Origin: Brevundimonas intermedia
Lineage (GTDB): Bacteria; Pseudomonadota; Alphaproteobacteria; Caulobacterales; Caulobacteraceae
Direction: 5' to 3'
DNA length: 64,000 bases
Assembly (NCBI RefSeq): GCF_004614235.1
Contig: NZ_SPVH01000001.1
Location: forward strand, 248,001 to 312,000
The translations under genes and the position numbers were made by a program. Numbering within the stretch: position 1 is the stretch's first letter; every line of letters starts with the position of its first letter. The notes below the pieces were generated by a model. That model searched no databases and was not told the DNA's origin. It saw only the letters and a list, made by a program, of their open reading frames with translations. Shown piece by piece: positions 34,395 to 44,225 of the stretch.

Positions 34395-35930
34395 TCACAG
34401 CGGAATATTATCGTGCTTCTTCCAGGGGTTGTCCTGGACCTTGTTCTTCAGCGTCCGCAGCGCCTTCACCAGCCGCCGCCGCGTCCCGTGCGGCATGATG
34501 ACGTCGTCGATATAGCCCAGCCCCGCCGCCACGAACGGATTGGCGAACCGGTCCTTATACTCGGCCTCCCGCGCGGCCAGGGCCGCCGGGTCGCCGGCCT
34601 CCTTGCGGAAGATGATCTCGACCGCCCCCTTGGCGCCCATGACCGCGATCTCGGCGGTGGGCCAGGCGTAGTTGACGTCGCCGCGCAGGTGTTTCGAACT
34701 CATCACATCATAGGCGCCGCCATAGGCCTTGCGCGTGATCAGGGTCAGTTTCGGCACCGTCGCCTCGGCATAGGCGAACAGCAGCTTGGCCCCGTGTTTG
34801 ATCAGGGCGCCGTATTCCTGCTTGGTCCCCGGCATGAAGCCCGGCACGTCCACCAGGGTCACCAGCGCAATGTCGAAGGCGTCGCAGAAGCGCACGAACC
34901 GCGCGGCCTTGCGGCTTGAATCGATGTCCAGAACCCCGGCCAGCACCTGGGGCTGGTTGGCGACGATCCCGACCGTCTGGCCGTCCAGCCGCCCGAAGCC
35001 GCAGATGATGTTCTTGGCGAAGTCGGCCCCGATCTCGAAGAAGTCGGCCTCGTCGACCACCTTCAGGATCAGCTCCTTCATGTCATAGGGCTGGTTCGGA
35101 TTGGCCGGGATCAAGGTGTCCAGCGACGGCTCGTCCCGCTCGGGCTCGTCATAGCTCTCGCGCACCGGCGGCTTTTCGCGGTTCGACAAGGGCAGGAAGC
35201 CGATCAGCCGCCGCACCTCCGACAGGGCCTCCAGATCGTTCTCGAACGCCCCGTCCGCCACGCCCGACTTGCCCGCATGCACCCGCGCCCCGCCCAGATC
35301 TTCGTGGCTGACGACCTCGTTGGTGACCGTCTTCACCACGTCGGGGCCGGTCACGTACATATAGCTCGTGTCCTTCACCATGAAGATGAAGTCGGTGATG
35401 GCCGGCGAATAGACGTCGCCGCCCGCGCACGGCCCCATGATCACGCTGATCTGGGGAATGACGCCGCTGGCCAGGGTGTTCTGCAGGAAGATGTCGGCGT
35501 AACCGGCCAGGCTCTCGACCCCCTCCTGGATCCGCGCCCCGCCCGCATCGAACAGGCCGATGATCGGCGCGCCCGTCGTCAGGGCCATCTTCTGCAGCTT
35601 GACGATCTTGGCCGCATGGGCGCCCGACAGCGACCCGCCGAAGACGGTGAAATCCTTGGAGAAGACATAGACCAGCCGACCGCCGATGGTGCCGCGCCCC
35701 GTCACAACGCCGTCGCCGGGGATGCGCTGGTCCTGCATGCCGAAGTCGTGGCTGCGGTGTTCCACGAACATGTCGGTCTCCTCGAAGGAGCCCTCGTCCA
35801 GCAGCACGTCGATGCGTTCGCGCGCCGTCAGCTTGCCCTTGGCGTGCTGTGCGGCGATACGCTTTTCCCCACCGCCCAGTTTGGCGGCGGCGCGACGGCG
35901 CTCCAGTTCTTCAAGGATGGCTTGAGTCAT
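34395..35930 (-). CDS. pccB: Propionyl-CoA carboxylase beta subunit
   Basis: This 511-residue carboxyltransferase subunit starts at [10 protein letters not shown]. The extension from 36053 crosses the operators and was rejected. The acyl-CoA site [18 protein letters not shown] and the carboxybiotin-site [18 protein letters not shown], with [13 protein letters not shown], are typical of PccB. It is the first gene of the leftward propionyl-CoA module and is divergent from its probable regulator across 131 bases. Confidence 0.95.
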   Translation of the reverse strand: MTQAILEELERRRAAAKLGGGEKRIAAQHAKGKLTARERIDVLLDEGSFEETDMFVEHRSHDFGMQDQRIPGDGVVTGRGTIGGRLVYVFSKDFTVFGGSLSGAHAAKIVKLQKMALTTGAPIIGLFDAGGARIQEGVESLAGYADIFLQNTLASGVIPQISVIMGPCAGGDVYSPAITDFIFMVKDTSYMYVTGPDVVKTVTNEVVSHEDLGGARVHAGKSGVADGAFENDLEALSEVRRLIGFLPLSNREKPPVRESYDEPERDEPSLDTLIPANPNQPYDMKELILKVVDEADFFEIGADFAKNIICGFGRLDGQTVGIVANQPQVLAGVLDIDSSRKAARFVRFCDAFDIALVTLVDVPGFMPGTKQEYGALIKHGAKLLFAYAEATVPKLTLITRKAYGGAYDVMSSKHLRGDVNYAWPTAEIAVMGAKGAVEIIFRKEAGDPAALAAREAEYKDRFANPFVAAGLGYIDDVIMPHGTRRRLVKALRTLKNKVQDNPWKKHDNIPL

Positions 35931-35975
35931 GATCGGTTTCGGCCTCTTGTTCGAACGGCAAGGCGTGGCGCCTTC

Positions 35976-36062
35976 ATCGCAAAATGGCAAACGCAACTTT
36001 GCAAAAGGTGCGGAACTGCGCGGACTTGCAAAGGCGGCGACGATGAACTGCAAACTTGCGAA
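35976..36062. promoter_or_regulatory. Array of TTTGCAAA-type operators for the PccR-like regulator
   Basis: TTTGCAAA is exact at 35998-36005, inside AACTTTGCAAA, which equals the published RamB core. Weaker copies lie at 35984-35991 (6 of 8), 36025-36032 (7 of 8), 36047-36054 (6 of 8) and 36055-36062 (6 of 8, overlapping the regulator start). They occupy the pccB-pccR divergent region, so binding should affect both genes. Confidence 0.72.
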
Positions 36063-37498
36063 TGGCTGAGAAGCTTTTCCTGGGCGCCAAGCTGCGCAAG
36101 CTGCGCGAGGCGCGCGGCTGGACGCTGGAGGCCTGCGCCGAACGTCTGGGCCTGTCGCCCTCCTATCTGTCGCAGATCGAGACCAATCAGCGCCCGGCCA
36201 CCGCCCGCGTCCTGATCGCCCTCACCCGCGCCTTCCATATCGACGCCAGCCTGTTCGATCTTGAGGGCGACGCCCGCCTGATCGCCGACCTGCGCGAGGC
36301 CACCACCGACATCGCCGGCCCGGTCAGCGGCGGGGCCGAGCCCCCGACGGCGGCCGAGCTGAAACAGGCCATCGCCAACACCCCGCGCCTGGCCCATCAG
36401 TTCCTGGCCCTGCACCAGGCCTTCCGCCAGCTGGACGAGCGGGTGAAGGCGCTGGACGACACCCTGGGCCGCGACGAACTGGGCGCCCGCGTCGCCCTGC
36501 TGCCCTATGAAGAGGTGCGCGACTTCTTCCACTACCGCGACAACTACGTCGACAGCCTGGACACGGCGGCCGAGGCCCTGGCGGCGGCGGTCCCCCAGGA
36601 CGGCCCGATCGAACGGGCGCTGGAGACCCTGCTGGCCGACCGGCACGGCGTCCGCACCGTCTATGTCGCCGGCCAGGAGGCGTTGCGCCGCTATGATCCC
36701 GCCAGCCGGATCCTGAGCCTGGACGCCTGGCAGCCCGGCGCCACCCGGTCGTTCCAGCTGGCCCACCAGCTGGCCCTGCTGTCTTTCCGCGACCTGATCG
36801 AGACCGAACTGGACCAGGCCGCCTTCCGCACCCAGGCGGCGCGCGACGTGGCCCGTGTCGGCCTGGCCAACTACGCCGCCGGCGCGCTGCTGCTGCCTTA
36901 CCGCGCCTTCCTGGAGGCGGCGCGGGCCGAGAAGCACGACATCGACCGCCTGCGCACCCGGTTCCAGGTCAGTTTCGAACAGGTCTGCCACCGCCTCTCG
37001 ACCCTGCAACGGCCCGGCTGGCGCGGCGTGCCCTTCTATTTCGCCCGCGTGGACATGGCCGGCAACATCACCAAGCGGCACAGCGCGACCCGCTTCCAGT
37101 TCGCCCGCTTCGGCGGCGCCTGCCCCCTGTGGAACGTCCACGAGGCCTTCGCCACGCCCGACCGGATCGGGGTGCAACTGGCCGAGATGCCCGACGGCTC
37201 GCGCTACATCTCCGTTGCGCGCTCCGTGTCCAAGCCCAGCGGCTCCTATCTGGCCAACGACCGCCGCTACGCCCTGTCCCTGGGGTGCGAGGTCGAGCAC
37301 GCCGGGGCGCTGGTCTATGCCGCCGGTCTGGACCTGAACGGCCCCGCCGCCCGGATCGGCGTCAGCTGCCGCATCTGCGAGCGCACCGACTGCACCCAGC
37401 GCGCCTTCCCGCCCCTGGACCGCGCCCTGCACGTGCCCGAGAACGAGCGCGGCGTGGTGCCCTATGTGCTGGATGGCCCGCGGTTCGACCGACCATAG
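36062..37498 (+). CDS. pccR: PccR-type short-chain acyl-CoA responsive regulator
   Basis: This 478-residue ScfR-family protein starts at [11 protein letters not shown]; a TTG six bases earlier is less likely. It has an XRE helix-turn-helix ([17 protein letters not shown]), the sensing region with [15 protein letters not shown], and a DUF2083-type C-terminus with FGGACPLW and CRICERTDC. Divergence from pccB and the TTTGCAAA array match PccR of Rhodobacter, which controls propionyl-CoA assimilation. It aligns along its whole length with the regulator at 7918-9348. Confidence 0.88.
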   Translation: MAEKLFLGAKLRKLREARGWTLEACAERLGLSPSYLSQIETNQRPATARVLIALTRAFHIDASLFDLEGDARLIADLREATTDIAGPVSGGAEPPTAAELKQAIANTPRLAHQFLALHQAFRQLDERVKALDDTLGRDELGARVALLPYEEVRDFFHYRDNYVDSLDTAAEALAAAVPQDGPIERALETLLADRHGVRTVYVAGQEALRRYDPASRILSLDAWQPGATRSFQLAHQLALLSFRDLIETELDQAAFRTQAARDVARVGLANYAAGALLLPYRAFLEAARAEKHDIDRLRTRFQVSFEQVCHRLSTLQRPGWRGVPFYFARVDMAGNITKRHSATRFQFARFGGACPLWNVHEAFATPDRIGVQLAEMPDGSRYISVARSVSKPSGSYLANDRRYALSLGCEVEHAGALVYAAGLDLNGPAARIGVSCRICERTDCTQRAFPPLDRALHVPENERGVVPYVLDGPRFDRP

Positions 37499-37548
37499 AC
37501 CGGCCTAGCCTCGCGCCGCGACAAGCCGTCGCCACGATCGCGCAAGGC

Positions 37549-37577
37549 TTGACACCGGTTACCGACCTCCTCTTCCT
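37549..37577 (+). promoter_or_regulatory. Possible promoter for the PepSY-like lipoprotein gene
   Basis: A consensus-like -35 box TTGACA lies at 37549-37554 between pccR and the lipoprotein gene. A good -10 box is not obvious at the right distance (TTCCTG is weak). The call rests on the -35 alone. Confidence 0.3.
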
Positions 37578-37614
37578 GATCGGACAAGCGCGCAAGGCGC
37601 GGGAGGAACGACCG

Positions 37615-38154
37615 ATGAAGCACGCCCTTTTCGCCATCGCGGCAGCCGCCGTGCTGGGCGCCTGTTCACCCGCGCAGGAAGACAAGGCCGACACCGCACC
37701 GACCGCCCTGCCGCCGGGTCCCGAAACGCAGATCTCCGACGTGTCGCCTGCCGATCTGCCGCCTGCGCTTACGGCGCTGATCCAGCAGACCGTGCCGGGC
37801 ATGACCGTCGCCGAGGTCGAACGAAAGGAACGCGAGGGCCGCGTCTATTATGACGTCGAGGGCGCCCGGCCGGACGGGTCCGAGGTCGAACTGGACATCC
37901 AGCAGACCGGCGACCGGTTCGAGGTGGTGGAAATCCAGCGCGACGTCGCCTTCGCCGACATGCCCCAGGCCGTCCAGACCACCGCCCGCGCCGCGACCGG
38001 CGCCTTCGCCCCCGAACGAATTATCGAAAGCCGTCAGATGGACGGCAGCGTGATCTACGAACTGTTCGCCGTCGGCCAGCCTGCCGAACCCGCCATGGAA
38101 GTCCGCGTCAGAGATGGTAAGGCGGAGGTCCTCACGGAACGCTGGCCGCACTGA
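37615..38154 (+). CDS. PepSY-like lipoprotein
   Basis: This 179-residue protein starts at MKHALFAIAA with GGGAGGAA upstream. The lipoprotein signal ends VLGAC (Cys 17). After a Pro-rich linker, the remainder resembles two PepSY-type alpha-beta units: TVAEVERKEREGRVYYDVEG, and PERIIESRQMDGSVIYELF with its flanks. PepSY-like domains often restrain peptidases or bind small ligands in the periplasm. The function here is unknown. The following oxidoreductase gene begins one base after its stop, so the two are probably cotranscribed. Confidence 0.8.
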   Translation: MKHALFAIAAAAVLGACSPAQEDKADTAPTALPPGPETQISDVSPADLPPALTALIQQTVPGMTVAEVERKEREGRVYYDVEGARPDGSEVELDIQQTGDRFEVVEIQRDVAFADMPQAVQTTARAATGAFAPERIIESRQMDGSVIYELFAVGQPAEPAMEVRVRDGKAEVLTERWPH

Positions 38155-38155
38155 C

Positions 38156-39193
38156 ATGACCTCACATCCTCCCATCGGCGTCGCCGTCGTCGGCTACGGC
38201 CTGGCGGGCCAAACCTTTCACGCGCCGTTGATCCAGGCCACGCTGGGCCTACGCTTGGCGGCTGTGGTCTCATCGCGCCCTGACGCGGTTCACGCCGACC
38301 TACCCGATGTCGAGGTCGTGCCCGACCTGAACGCGGCGCTCGCCCGCGACGACATCCGCCTGATCGTCGTCGCCACCCCCGACGCCCTGCACGCCGAACA
38401 GTCGATCGCCGCGCTGAAGGCCGGCAAGTCGGTGGTGGTGGACAAGCCCTTTGCGGTGACGCTCGCCGACGCCGAGGCGGTCGCCGCCGTCGCGGCCGCA
38501 TCGCCCGGCGTGTTCAGCGTCTTCCAGAACCGCCGCTGGGACGCCGACTTCCTGACCCTGCGCCGCCTGATCGCCGAAGGCGAGCTGGGCGAGATCGCCG
38601 TGTTCGAAAGCCACTACGACCGCTTCCGCCCGACCGTGACCGACCGCTGGAAGGACAAACGCGACGGGGGCGTCTGGGCCGACCTGGGCCCGCACCTGAT
38701 CGACCAGGCGGTGCAGCTGTTCGGCGCGCCCCTGGGCGTCTACGCTGACCTCCAGGCCCAGCGTCAGGGCGCCACCGCCATCGACTACGCCCACGTCCTG
38801 CTGCGCTACGACCGCCTGCGGGTCATCCTGAACATGAGCCACCTCGCCGCCGAGGCCAGCCTCCGCTACGTCGTCCACGGCACAGGCGGCAGCTTCGTCA
38901 AACACGGCCTCGACGCCCAGGAGAACCAGTCCAAGGCGGGCCTGCGTCCCGGCGACGCCGACTGGGGCGTCGATCCCTCGCCCGGCGTCCTGACGCAACA
39001 GATCGACGGCGAAACCCGCCGCACCACCCCGACGCCCGAACGCGGCGACTATCCCGCCTTCTACGCCGCCATGCGCGACGCGATCCTGGGCAAGGGCCCG
39101 CCGCCGGTGACGGCGGATCAGGCCCTGACGGTCATGCGGATCATCGACGCCGGCCGGCGCAGCGCAGCCGAGCGTCGCGAGATCGCCCTCTAG
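38156..39193 (+). CDS. Gfo/Idh/MocA-family oxidoreductase
   Basis: From MTSHPPIGVAVVG this is a 345-residue NAD(P)-dependent enzyme. The Rossmann GVAVVGYGLAGQTFHAP is at the N-terminus, and VDKPFAVTLADAEA supplies the conserved Lys-Pro. The catalytic-domain DLGPHLIDQAVQLFG has the His used in sugar or cyclitol oxidation. The layout is closest to YdgJ-like members. The substrate is not evident. Its stop overlaps the convergent pyruvate kinase stop within CTAG. Confidence 0.87.
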   Translation: MTSHPPIGVAVVGYGLAGQTFHAPLIQATLGLRLAAVVSSRPDAVHADLPDVEVVPDLNAALARDDIRLIVVATPDALHAEQSIAALKAGKSVVVDKPFAVTLADAEAVAAVAAASPGVFSVFQNRRWDADFLTLRRLIAEGELGEIAVFESHYDRFRPTVTDRWKDKRDGGVWADLGPHLIDQAVQLFGAPLGVYADLQAQRQGATAIDYAHVLLRYDRLRVILNMSHLAAEASLRYVVHGTGGSFVKHGLDAQENQSKAGLRPGDADWGVDPSPGVLTQQIDGETRRTTPTPERGDYPAFYAAMRDAILGKGPPPVTADQALTVMRIIDAGRRSAAERREIAL

Positions 39194-40635
39194 CTCTTCT
39201 TGCGGCCCTTCGACGCCGCCGCCGGCGCATGGGCCAGGCGCAGCAGATTGGCCGCGCCCGGCGCCCCAAACGGCGTGCCGGCCAGGATCAGGATACGCTG
39301 ACCCGGCTCGGCCAGGCCGTATTTGACCGCGCTATTGACGGCATCGTCGGTGACGGCCTCCAGCGAATCCGGCTGTTCGCCCAGGCGCGGCTCCAGTCCC
39401 CACACCAGGGCCAGGCGACGCGCCGTGTTGGGGTTGGGCGTCAAGACCAGGATCGGCTTCAACGGCCGTTCCCGCGCCATCCGCCTCGCCGTGCCGCCCA
39501 GAGTCGTGAACACCACCAGACAACCGGTCGAGGGCGCGCTGGCCGCCATGCCCGCCGCCCCGACCAGGGCGTCCACATCATGCTCGTCCATCCCGGCGTG
39601 TTCGGCGCCCATCAGACTGGGCCACATCGGATCGCGTTCGACCCGCTCGATGATCCGGCTCATCATGCCGACGGATTCCAGCGGATAGTCGCCCGACGCC
39701 GTTTCGGCAGATAACATCAGGGCGTCCGCGCCTTCATAGACGGCGTTGGCCACATCGGTCGCCTCGGCGCGGGTCGGGGCCGGCGCGCTGGTCATCGATT
39801 CCAGCATCTGGGTCGCCACGATCACCGGCACGCCGCGATTGCGGGCGGCGCGCACGATCTGCTTTTGCGCCACCGGCACGTCCTCGGGGTCCAGTTCGAC
39901 GCCCAGGTCGCCTCGCGCCACCATGACCCCGTCGCAATAGTCGAGAATGGCCTCAAGATCGGCAAGGGCCGCCGGCTTCTCGATCTTGGCCAGGCAAGCC
40001 GCCTGACCGTTCACGATCCGCTTCAGCTCGGCCATGTCCTCGGGCTTCTGCACGAAGCTGAGCGCCACCCAGTCCACGCCCATCCGCAGGGCGAAGGCCA
40101 GGTCCTCGCGGTCCTTGGGGGTCAGGGCCGAGACGGGAATGACCGCTTCCGGCACCGCGACGCCCTTGCGGTCCGACAGTTTGGTGCCGCTCTCGACCGT
40201 TACATCGGCCCAGTCGTCAGCCCGTTCATTGACCCGCAGCCGCACCCGGCCGTCATCCAGCAGCAGCAGCATGCCGGTACGCAGGGCCTTGAAGATTTCG
40301 GGGTGCGGCATCTGCACCCGGGTCTCGTCGCCCGGCGTCGGGTCCAGATCGAAACGCATGGTGTGGCCCGGCTTGACCGAGATTTCGACATCCTTGAACC
40401 GGCCCAGCCGCAGCTTGGGCCCCTGCAGGTCGGCCAGCACGCCCAGCGGGCGCTGCAAGGCCGCCTCGGCGCCACGCACGGCCTTCAGGGCGGCGGCATG
40501 ATCCTCATGCGACCCGTGGCTGAAGTTCAGGCGGAACACGTCCACCCCGGCCTGGGCCAGGGCCTTGACCATGCCAGGCGCACGGCTTGCGGGCCCCAGG
40601 GTCGCGACGATGCGGGCGCGGCGGGCTCTGTTCAT
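39190..40635 (-). CDS. pyk: Pyruvate kinase
   Basis: This 481-residue enzyme makes pyruvate and ATP from phosphoenolpyruvate. Family motifs are FRLNFSHGSHEDH, LADLQGPKLRLG, VMVARGDLGVEL and IVATQMLESMTSAPAPTRAE. The C-terminal allosteric domain is present and ends in a basic tail GRKKS. It is monocistronic with promoter space at 40636-40790, between it and the HigA gene on the same strand. Confidence 0.95.
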   Translation of the reverse strand: MNRARRARIVATLGPASRAPGMVKALAQAGVDVFRLNFSHGSHEDHAAALKAVRGAEAALQRPLGVLADLQGPKLRLGRFKDVEISVKPGHTMRFDLDPTPGDETRVQMPHPEIFKALRTGMLLLLDDGRVRLRVNERADDWADVTVESGTKLSDRKGVAVPEAVIPVSALTPKDREDLAFALRMGVDWVALSFVQKPEDMAELKRIVNGQAACLAKIEKPAALADLEAILDYCDGVMVARGDLGVELDPEDVPVAQKQIVRAARNRGVPVIVATQMLESMTSAPAPTRAEATDVANAVYEGADALMLSAETASGDYPLESVGMMSRIIERVERDPMWPSLMGAEHAGMDEHDVDALVGAAGMAASAPSTGCLVVFTTLGGTARRMARERPLKPILVLTPNPNTARRLALVWGLEPRLGEQPDSLEAVTDDAVNSAVKYGLAEPGQRILILAGTPFGAPGAANLLRLAHAPAAASKGRKKS

Positions 40636-40790
40636 GGACGTTTCCTGTTGGCTCTGATCGCCATCCGTTTGGACGGCTTGGGCGCTTTAGCCCCTTCTGC
40701 CAACGAAACCTTTTCCACGTAAGGCCGCAGCCCCGCCGGGAAACACGAGTTTACGACCCCGAAACAGGAGTTTATCGCGCCGTCCGCATA

Positions 40791-41168
40791 TCAGGCTGCC
40801 TGAGATTGCCCGATCAGCGCCTGAACCGGAATACGCCATTCGCGAGACAACTTGCGGATCTGCGCTACCGACAGGGCGCGTCGGTGATTCAGCACTTCGG
40901 ACGCGCGAGACCGTGATCCCAGCACTTCCGAAAGATCCGACTGGCTCAGCCCCTGCCGTTCCATCGCGAAACGGATCGCCTCGACCGGGTCGTCGGCAGG
41001 CATGGGGAAATGATCTTCCTCGTATTTCGCCAGCAGCAGCCCCAGCAGTTCGAACCGATCACCGGCCTCGGTGCCCGGTTCGGGCTCGTCGTCAAAATAG
41101 ACTTCATAGGCCGCCTTGGCCGCCTGATAGTCGGCCTCGTCGCGAAGAATATGGATGTGCATGGTCAT
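40791..41168 (-). CDS. higA: HigA-type antitoxin
   Basis: This 125-residue protein has an XRE-type helix-turn-helix near residues 65-115 (GLSQSDLSEVLGSRSRASEV). Its acidic N-terminus (YFDDEPEPGTEAGDRFELL) is typical of the HigA group that follows a HigB toxin. GAGGAG precedes the first ATG, and a second ATG two codons later is also possible. It starts 12 bases after higB and should repress the pair and neutralise the toxin. Confidence 0.85.
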   Translation of the reverse strand: MTMHIHILRDEADYQAAKAAYEVYFDDEPEPGTEAGDRFELLGLLLAKYEEDHFPMPADDPVEAIRFAMERQGLSQSDLSEVLGSRSRASEVLNHRRALSVAQIRKLSREWRIPVQALIGQSQAA

Positions 41169-41180
41169 CTGCTCCTCGGC

Positions 41181-41474
41181 CTAGACGGTTTCCACGTCGA
41201 TGCGATCATACTCGACGTGCGTGCCGACGAACTTCACCAGCACCTGTTGGAAAGTGTAGGAAATTCGCACCACCACCCGATACCTGTTACCGCCGACATC
41301 GAAGATCACCCGATTGTCGCCGACGAAATCAGCGGAACGAAAATCGTCCCTCACATCCTGCGGAGACCGCCAGTCTGCGGCCTTCACATGGTTGTACCAG
41401 CTCGTCAGCGGCCCCTTGGCCGGCGGATGACGGGTCCAGAAGGCCTGGAGTGTCTTCCGGGCGACGACGTTCAT
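41181..41474 (-). CDS. higB: HigB-type toxin (RelE superfamily)
   Basis: This 97-residue protein matches the HigB_toxin family, a ribosome-dependent mRNA interferase. Typical segments are LQAFWTRHPPAKGPLTSWY, DVRDDFRSADFV, RVIFDVGGNRYRVVV and FVGTHVEYDRID. The toxin precedes the antitoxin, as in classic higBA. AAGG lies before the ATG. Confidence 0.85.
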   Translation of the reverse strand: MNVVARKTLQAFWTRHPPAKGPLTSWYNHVKAADWRSPQDVRDDFRSADFVGDNRVIFDVGGNRYRVVVRISYTFQQVLVKFVGTHVEYDRIDVETV

Positions 41475-41491
41475 ATTGCCTTATAGCGAGA

Positions 41492-41504
41492 TCCCGTTTT
41501 GGGA
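41492..41504. promoter_or_regulatory. Candidate HigA operator
   Basis: TCCC (41492-41495) and GGGA (41501-41504) flank five bases. CTATAAG lies just downstream on the minus strand, a fair -10 box ahead of higB. An operator here would be the usual place for HigA binding. Confidence 0.35.
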
Positions 41505-41512
41505 ACAAGCCA

Positions 41513-43204
41513 TCATTTTGTCGGGCAGGAAGACACCGCGAACCCGTTCAGGTCCATGCAACGTCCCTCGACCACCGGCGTCGGCACCCCGACGACATGA
41601 GCCAGGGTCGGGGCGATATCAACCGTGCGGATGGGCAGGAACCGCTCTTCGCCATGGGCGCCGGGCCACCAGAAGATGATCGGCACGCGACGGTCGTATT
41701 CCCACGGCGTGCCGTGACCGGCCAGGGTCGCGCCGACACGCCCGCCGGCCGTGGTGTTCTGGGTCCAGGCGAACTGGATGTCGGGCGAGCGCTCGGCCAC
41801 GGTCGACAGGCGCATACGCTCACGCACCGTCATCATTTCCGGCTGGCGGCTGTCGGGCAAAGGCTCGGTCAGCTGCCGGTCGCGCGTCTCGGCGAAGGCC
41901 ACGTCCGGCAAGGCCCGCAGCATCTCGACCGCCGCCTCGGCGACCTGGGTCCGCAGAGGATCGGGCAGCGACCTGTGCTCGGCGTCGGCGACCATCCAGC
42001 CGCTGCCGCCGGATTGCAACGGATCGGCGTCCAGGTCGAAGCGCGCCTTCAGCGCCGCATTGATGGTCTTGATCGCGTCCATGTCGGCGCGGTGCGCCTG
42101 GGGATAGCCGTGTTCATGCAGCCGCTCGACGAAGTCCGAACCGCCGTGGTCCGCCGTCAGCACCACCAGTGCCCCGCCCGGAACCTGGGCCAGCTTGTCT
42201 AGGAAGACGCCCATCGCCGCGTCAAGACGATGCATCTGTTCGCACATCTCCGGCCCCTGGGTGCCGTACATATGGCCGATCCGGTCCGTCGCCGACAGGC
42301 TGACGCCCAGCATGTCGGTCGTCGCGCCCTGCCCCAGCTTCTGGCTGTCCAGCAGATATTCGGCAGCCTTCAGCGTCTGCTCGTCCAGCAGCGGCGAGGT
42401 GTCGAACTTCAGCCCCGCCGGCGGCAGCACCGAATGGAAGGTCTGTCCGCGAATGGTCCAGTCTCCGGCCAGTGCGCGACAGTCTTCGTTCTGATAGTCC
42501 CAAGCCACAGGCGTCGCCGCCGCCCAGGCCTTGAACTGGGTATTGAAGGCCGCGACGGGCGCCAGCCTGTCCTGCGCCGTCTGACCCGGCTCGACATAGG
42601 TCGTCAGGCCGAAGCCGTCGGTGAACCAGAAGGCCTGGCCCTGATGGCCGGCTAAGTTGATGGCGCCGCGATCCTTGCCCGACACCGCCATGACCTTGCT
42701 GTCGGGACTGACGGCCTTCAACCAATCGCCCAGGGTCGTGACCCGCAGCTGATCCGGCCCGACCGGCCCGTTGTCGGTGTCGTCGCGACCGTGCGCCAGA
42801 TGGTTCTGCGGCGCGGCCAGGCAATAGACCTCCTTGCCGGTCTTGGCGTCGATCCAGTCGTTGGCCGGGATGCCCGTCTCGACAGGATGCATGCCCGTCA
42901 GAATGGTCGAGTGGCCGGGGCAGGTCTCGGTCAGGCCATGGGTCTGGTAGCCGTTGATCGACACCAGACCCTGGTCCGCCAGGCGGCGCAGGCCGCCGCT
43001 GTAACGGCTGCGATACTGATTGAAGAGGTTGGCGCTGAACTGATCCACCACGATGGTCACGATCAGTTTCGGCGGCGTCAGGGCGGCGACGGCGGCCTGC
43101 GGGAGGACCTGCTGAACCGGGGGCTTGGCGACGGAGGCGCAGCCAGCGCCCGCCATCGACAGGGCGGCTAGGAAGGCGGCGGCGGCATGACGCGACAAGG
43201 ACAT
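41513..43204 (-). CDS. PafA-like alkaline phosphatase lipoprotein
   Basis: From MSLSRHAAAA (GGAG six bases upstream) this is a 563-residue phosphatase with a lipoprotein signal ending GAGC (Cys about 22). Metal ligands and the nucleophile follow the PafA pattern: IVVDQF, GLTETCPGHSTILTG (nucleophile Thr), SATDRIGHMYG, VLTADHGGSDF and GHGTPWEY. Such enzymes are broad phosphomonoesterases acting outside the inner membrane. No Pho box was looked for in detail. Confidence 0.87.
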   Translation of the reverse strand: MSLSRHAAAAFLAALSMAGAGCASVAKPPVQQVLPQAAVAALTPPKLIVTIVVDQFSANLFNQYRSRYSGGLRRLADQGLVSINGYQTHGLTETCPGHSTILTGMHPVETGIPANDWIDAKTGKEVYCLAAPQNHLAHGRDDTDNGPVGPDQLRVTTLGDWLKAVSPDSKVMAVSGKDRGAINLAGHQGQAFWFTDGFGLTTYVEPGQTAQDRLAPVAAFNTQFKAWAAATPVAWDYQNEDCRALAGDWTIRGQTFHSVLPPAGLKFDTSPLLDEQTLKAAEYLLDSQKLGQGATTDMLGVSLSATDRIGHMYGTQGPEMCEQMHRLDAAMGVFLDKLAQVPGGALVVLTADHGGSDFVERLHEHGYPQAHRADMDAIKTINAALKARFDLDADPLQSGGSGWMVADAEHRSLPDPLRTQVAEAAVEMLRALPDVAFAETRDRQLTEPLPDSRQPEMMTVRERMRLSTVAERSPDIQFAWTQNTTAGGRVGATLAGHGTPWEYDRRVPIIFWWPGAHGEERFLPIRTVDIAPTLAHVVGVPTPVVEGRCMDLNGFAVSSCPTK

Positions 43205-43277
43205 GAACAACTCCAACAACAGGCGATCCGCCTCTAGCCGCCGCGGATTGCATCCGCGTGACAGCGCGCCTCCGCTC

Positions 43278-44222
43278 CTAGTGCGATTCCCGCGAGCGCA
43301 ACCGCGCGACCTGATGCAGGACCAGAACGACCACACCGCCGACGATCAGGCCGATCACGGCCGAGGCCACAGCGGTCGTCAGCCAGCTCATCACGCCCGC
43401 CAGCGGCCCGAACACCGAGCCGACGCCATGCGCCAGATGCTCCAGCGGCACGGCCGGCCAATGCAGACCCAGCGTATGGGTCCCATGGACCAGAATGCCC
43501 CCGCCGACCCACAACATGGCGGCGGTGCCGATGACAGACAGGGCGCTCATCACCACCGGCATGCCCTTGACCAGGCCGCGACCCAGGGCGCGCACGCCGC
43601 CATTATCCCGTTTCGCCAGGCTCAGGCCGATATCGTCCATCTTCACGATCAAGCCGACCGCGCCATAGACGACGATGGTCATGGCGATCCCGACCACGGC
43701 CAGCACGGCCGCCTGGGTCAGGATCGGCTGGGCCGCGACATCCGCCAGGGCGATGGCCATGATCTCGCCCGACAGGATCAGGTCGGTCCGCACCGCCCCC
43801 GCCACCGTCGTCTTCTCCAACGCCGCCGCATCACCCATCACCGGCGCCGCGTCCTCATGCCCGCCGTGGCCAAGGGCCTCCAACAGCTTCTCGGCCCCCT
43901 CGAAACACAGATATGTCCCGCCGCACATCAATATCGGCGTGATGGCCCAGGGCGCGAAGGCGCTCAGCACCAGGGCCGCCGGCAGGATGAAGATCAGCTT
44001 GTTGCGGAACGACCCCAGGGCGATCTTGCCGATGATCGGCAGCTCGCGGCTCGGCGACAGGCCCATGACGTAGCGTGGCGTCACCGCCGCATCGTCCACC
44101 ACGACCCCGGCCGCCTTGGTCGAGGCCTTGCCCGCCGCCGCGCCCACGTCATCCAGCGAGGCGGCGGCCAGCTTTGCGATGCCCGCGACATCGTCGAGCA
44201 GCGCGATCAATCCGGACGGCAT
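43278..44222 (-). CDS. DUF808 (YedI) family membrane protein
   Basis: This 314-residue inner-membrane protein starts with the family N-terminus MPSGLIALLDDVAGIAKLAA. It has several membrane helices, for example KLIFILPAALVLSAFAPW and AVLAVVGIAMTIVVYGAVGL. The conserved loop LCFEGAEKLLE is present. The function of the family is not established. It starts three bases after the stop of the upstream aminotransferase gene, which suggests one transcript. Confidence 0.9.
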   Translation of the reverse strand: MPSGLIALLDDVAGIAKLAAASLDDVGAAAGKASTKAAGVVVDDAAVTPRYVMGLSPSRELPIIGKIALGSFRNKLIFILPAALVLSAFAPWAITPILMCGGTYLCFEGAEKLLEALGHGGHEDAAPVMGDAAALEKTTVAGAVRTDLILSGEIMAIALADVAAQPILTQAAVLAVVGIAMTIVVYGAVGLIVKMDDIGLSLAKRDNGGVRALGRGLVKGMPVVMSALSVIGTAAMLWVGGGILVHGTHTLGLHWPAVPLEHLAHGVGSVFGPLAGVMSWLTTAVASAVIGLIVGGVVVLVLHQVARLRSRESH

Positions 44223-44225
44223 GGC

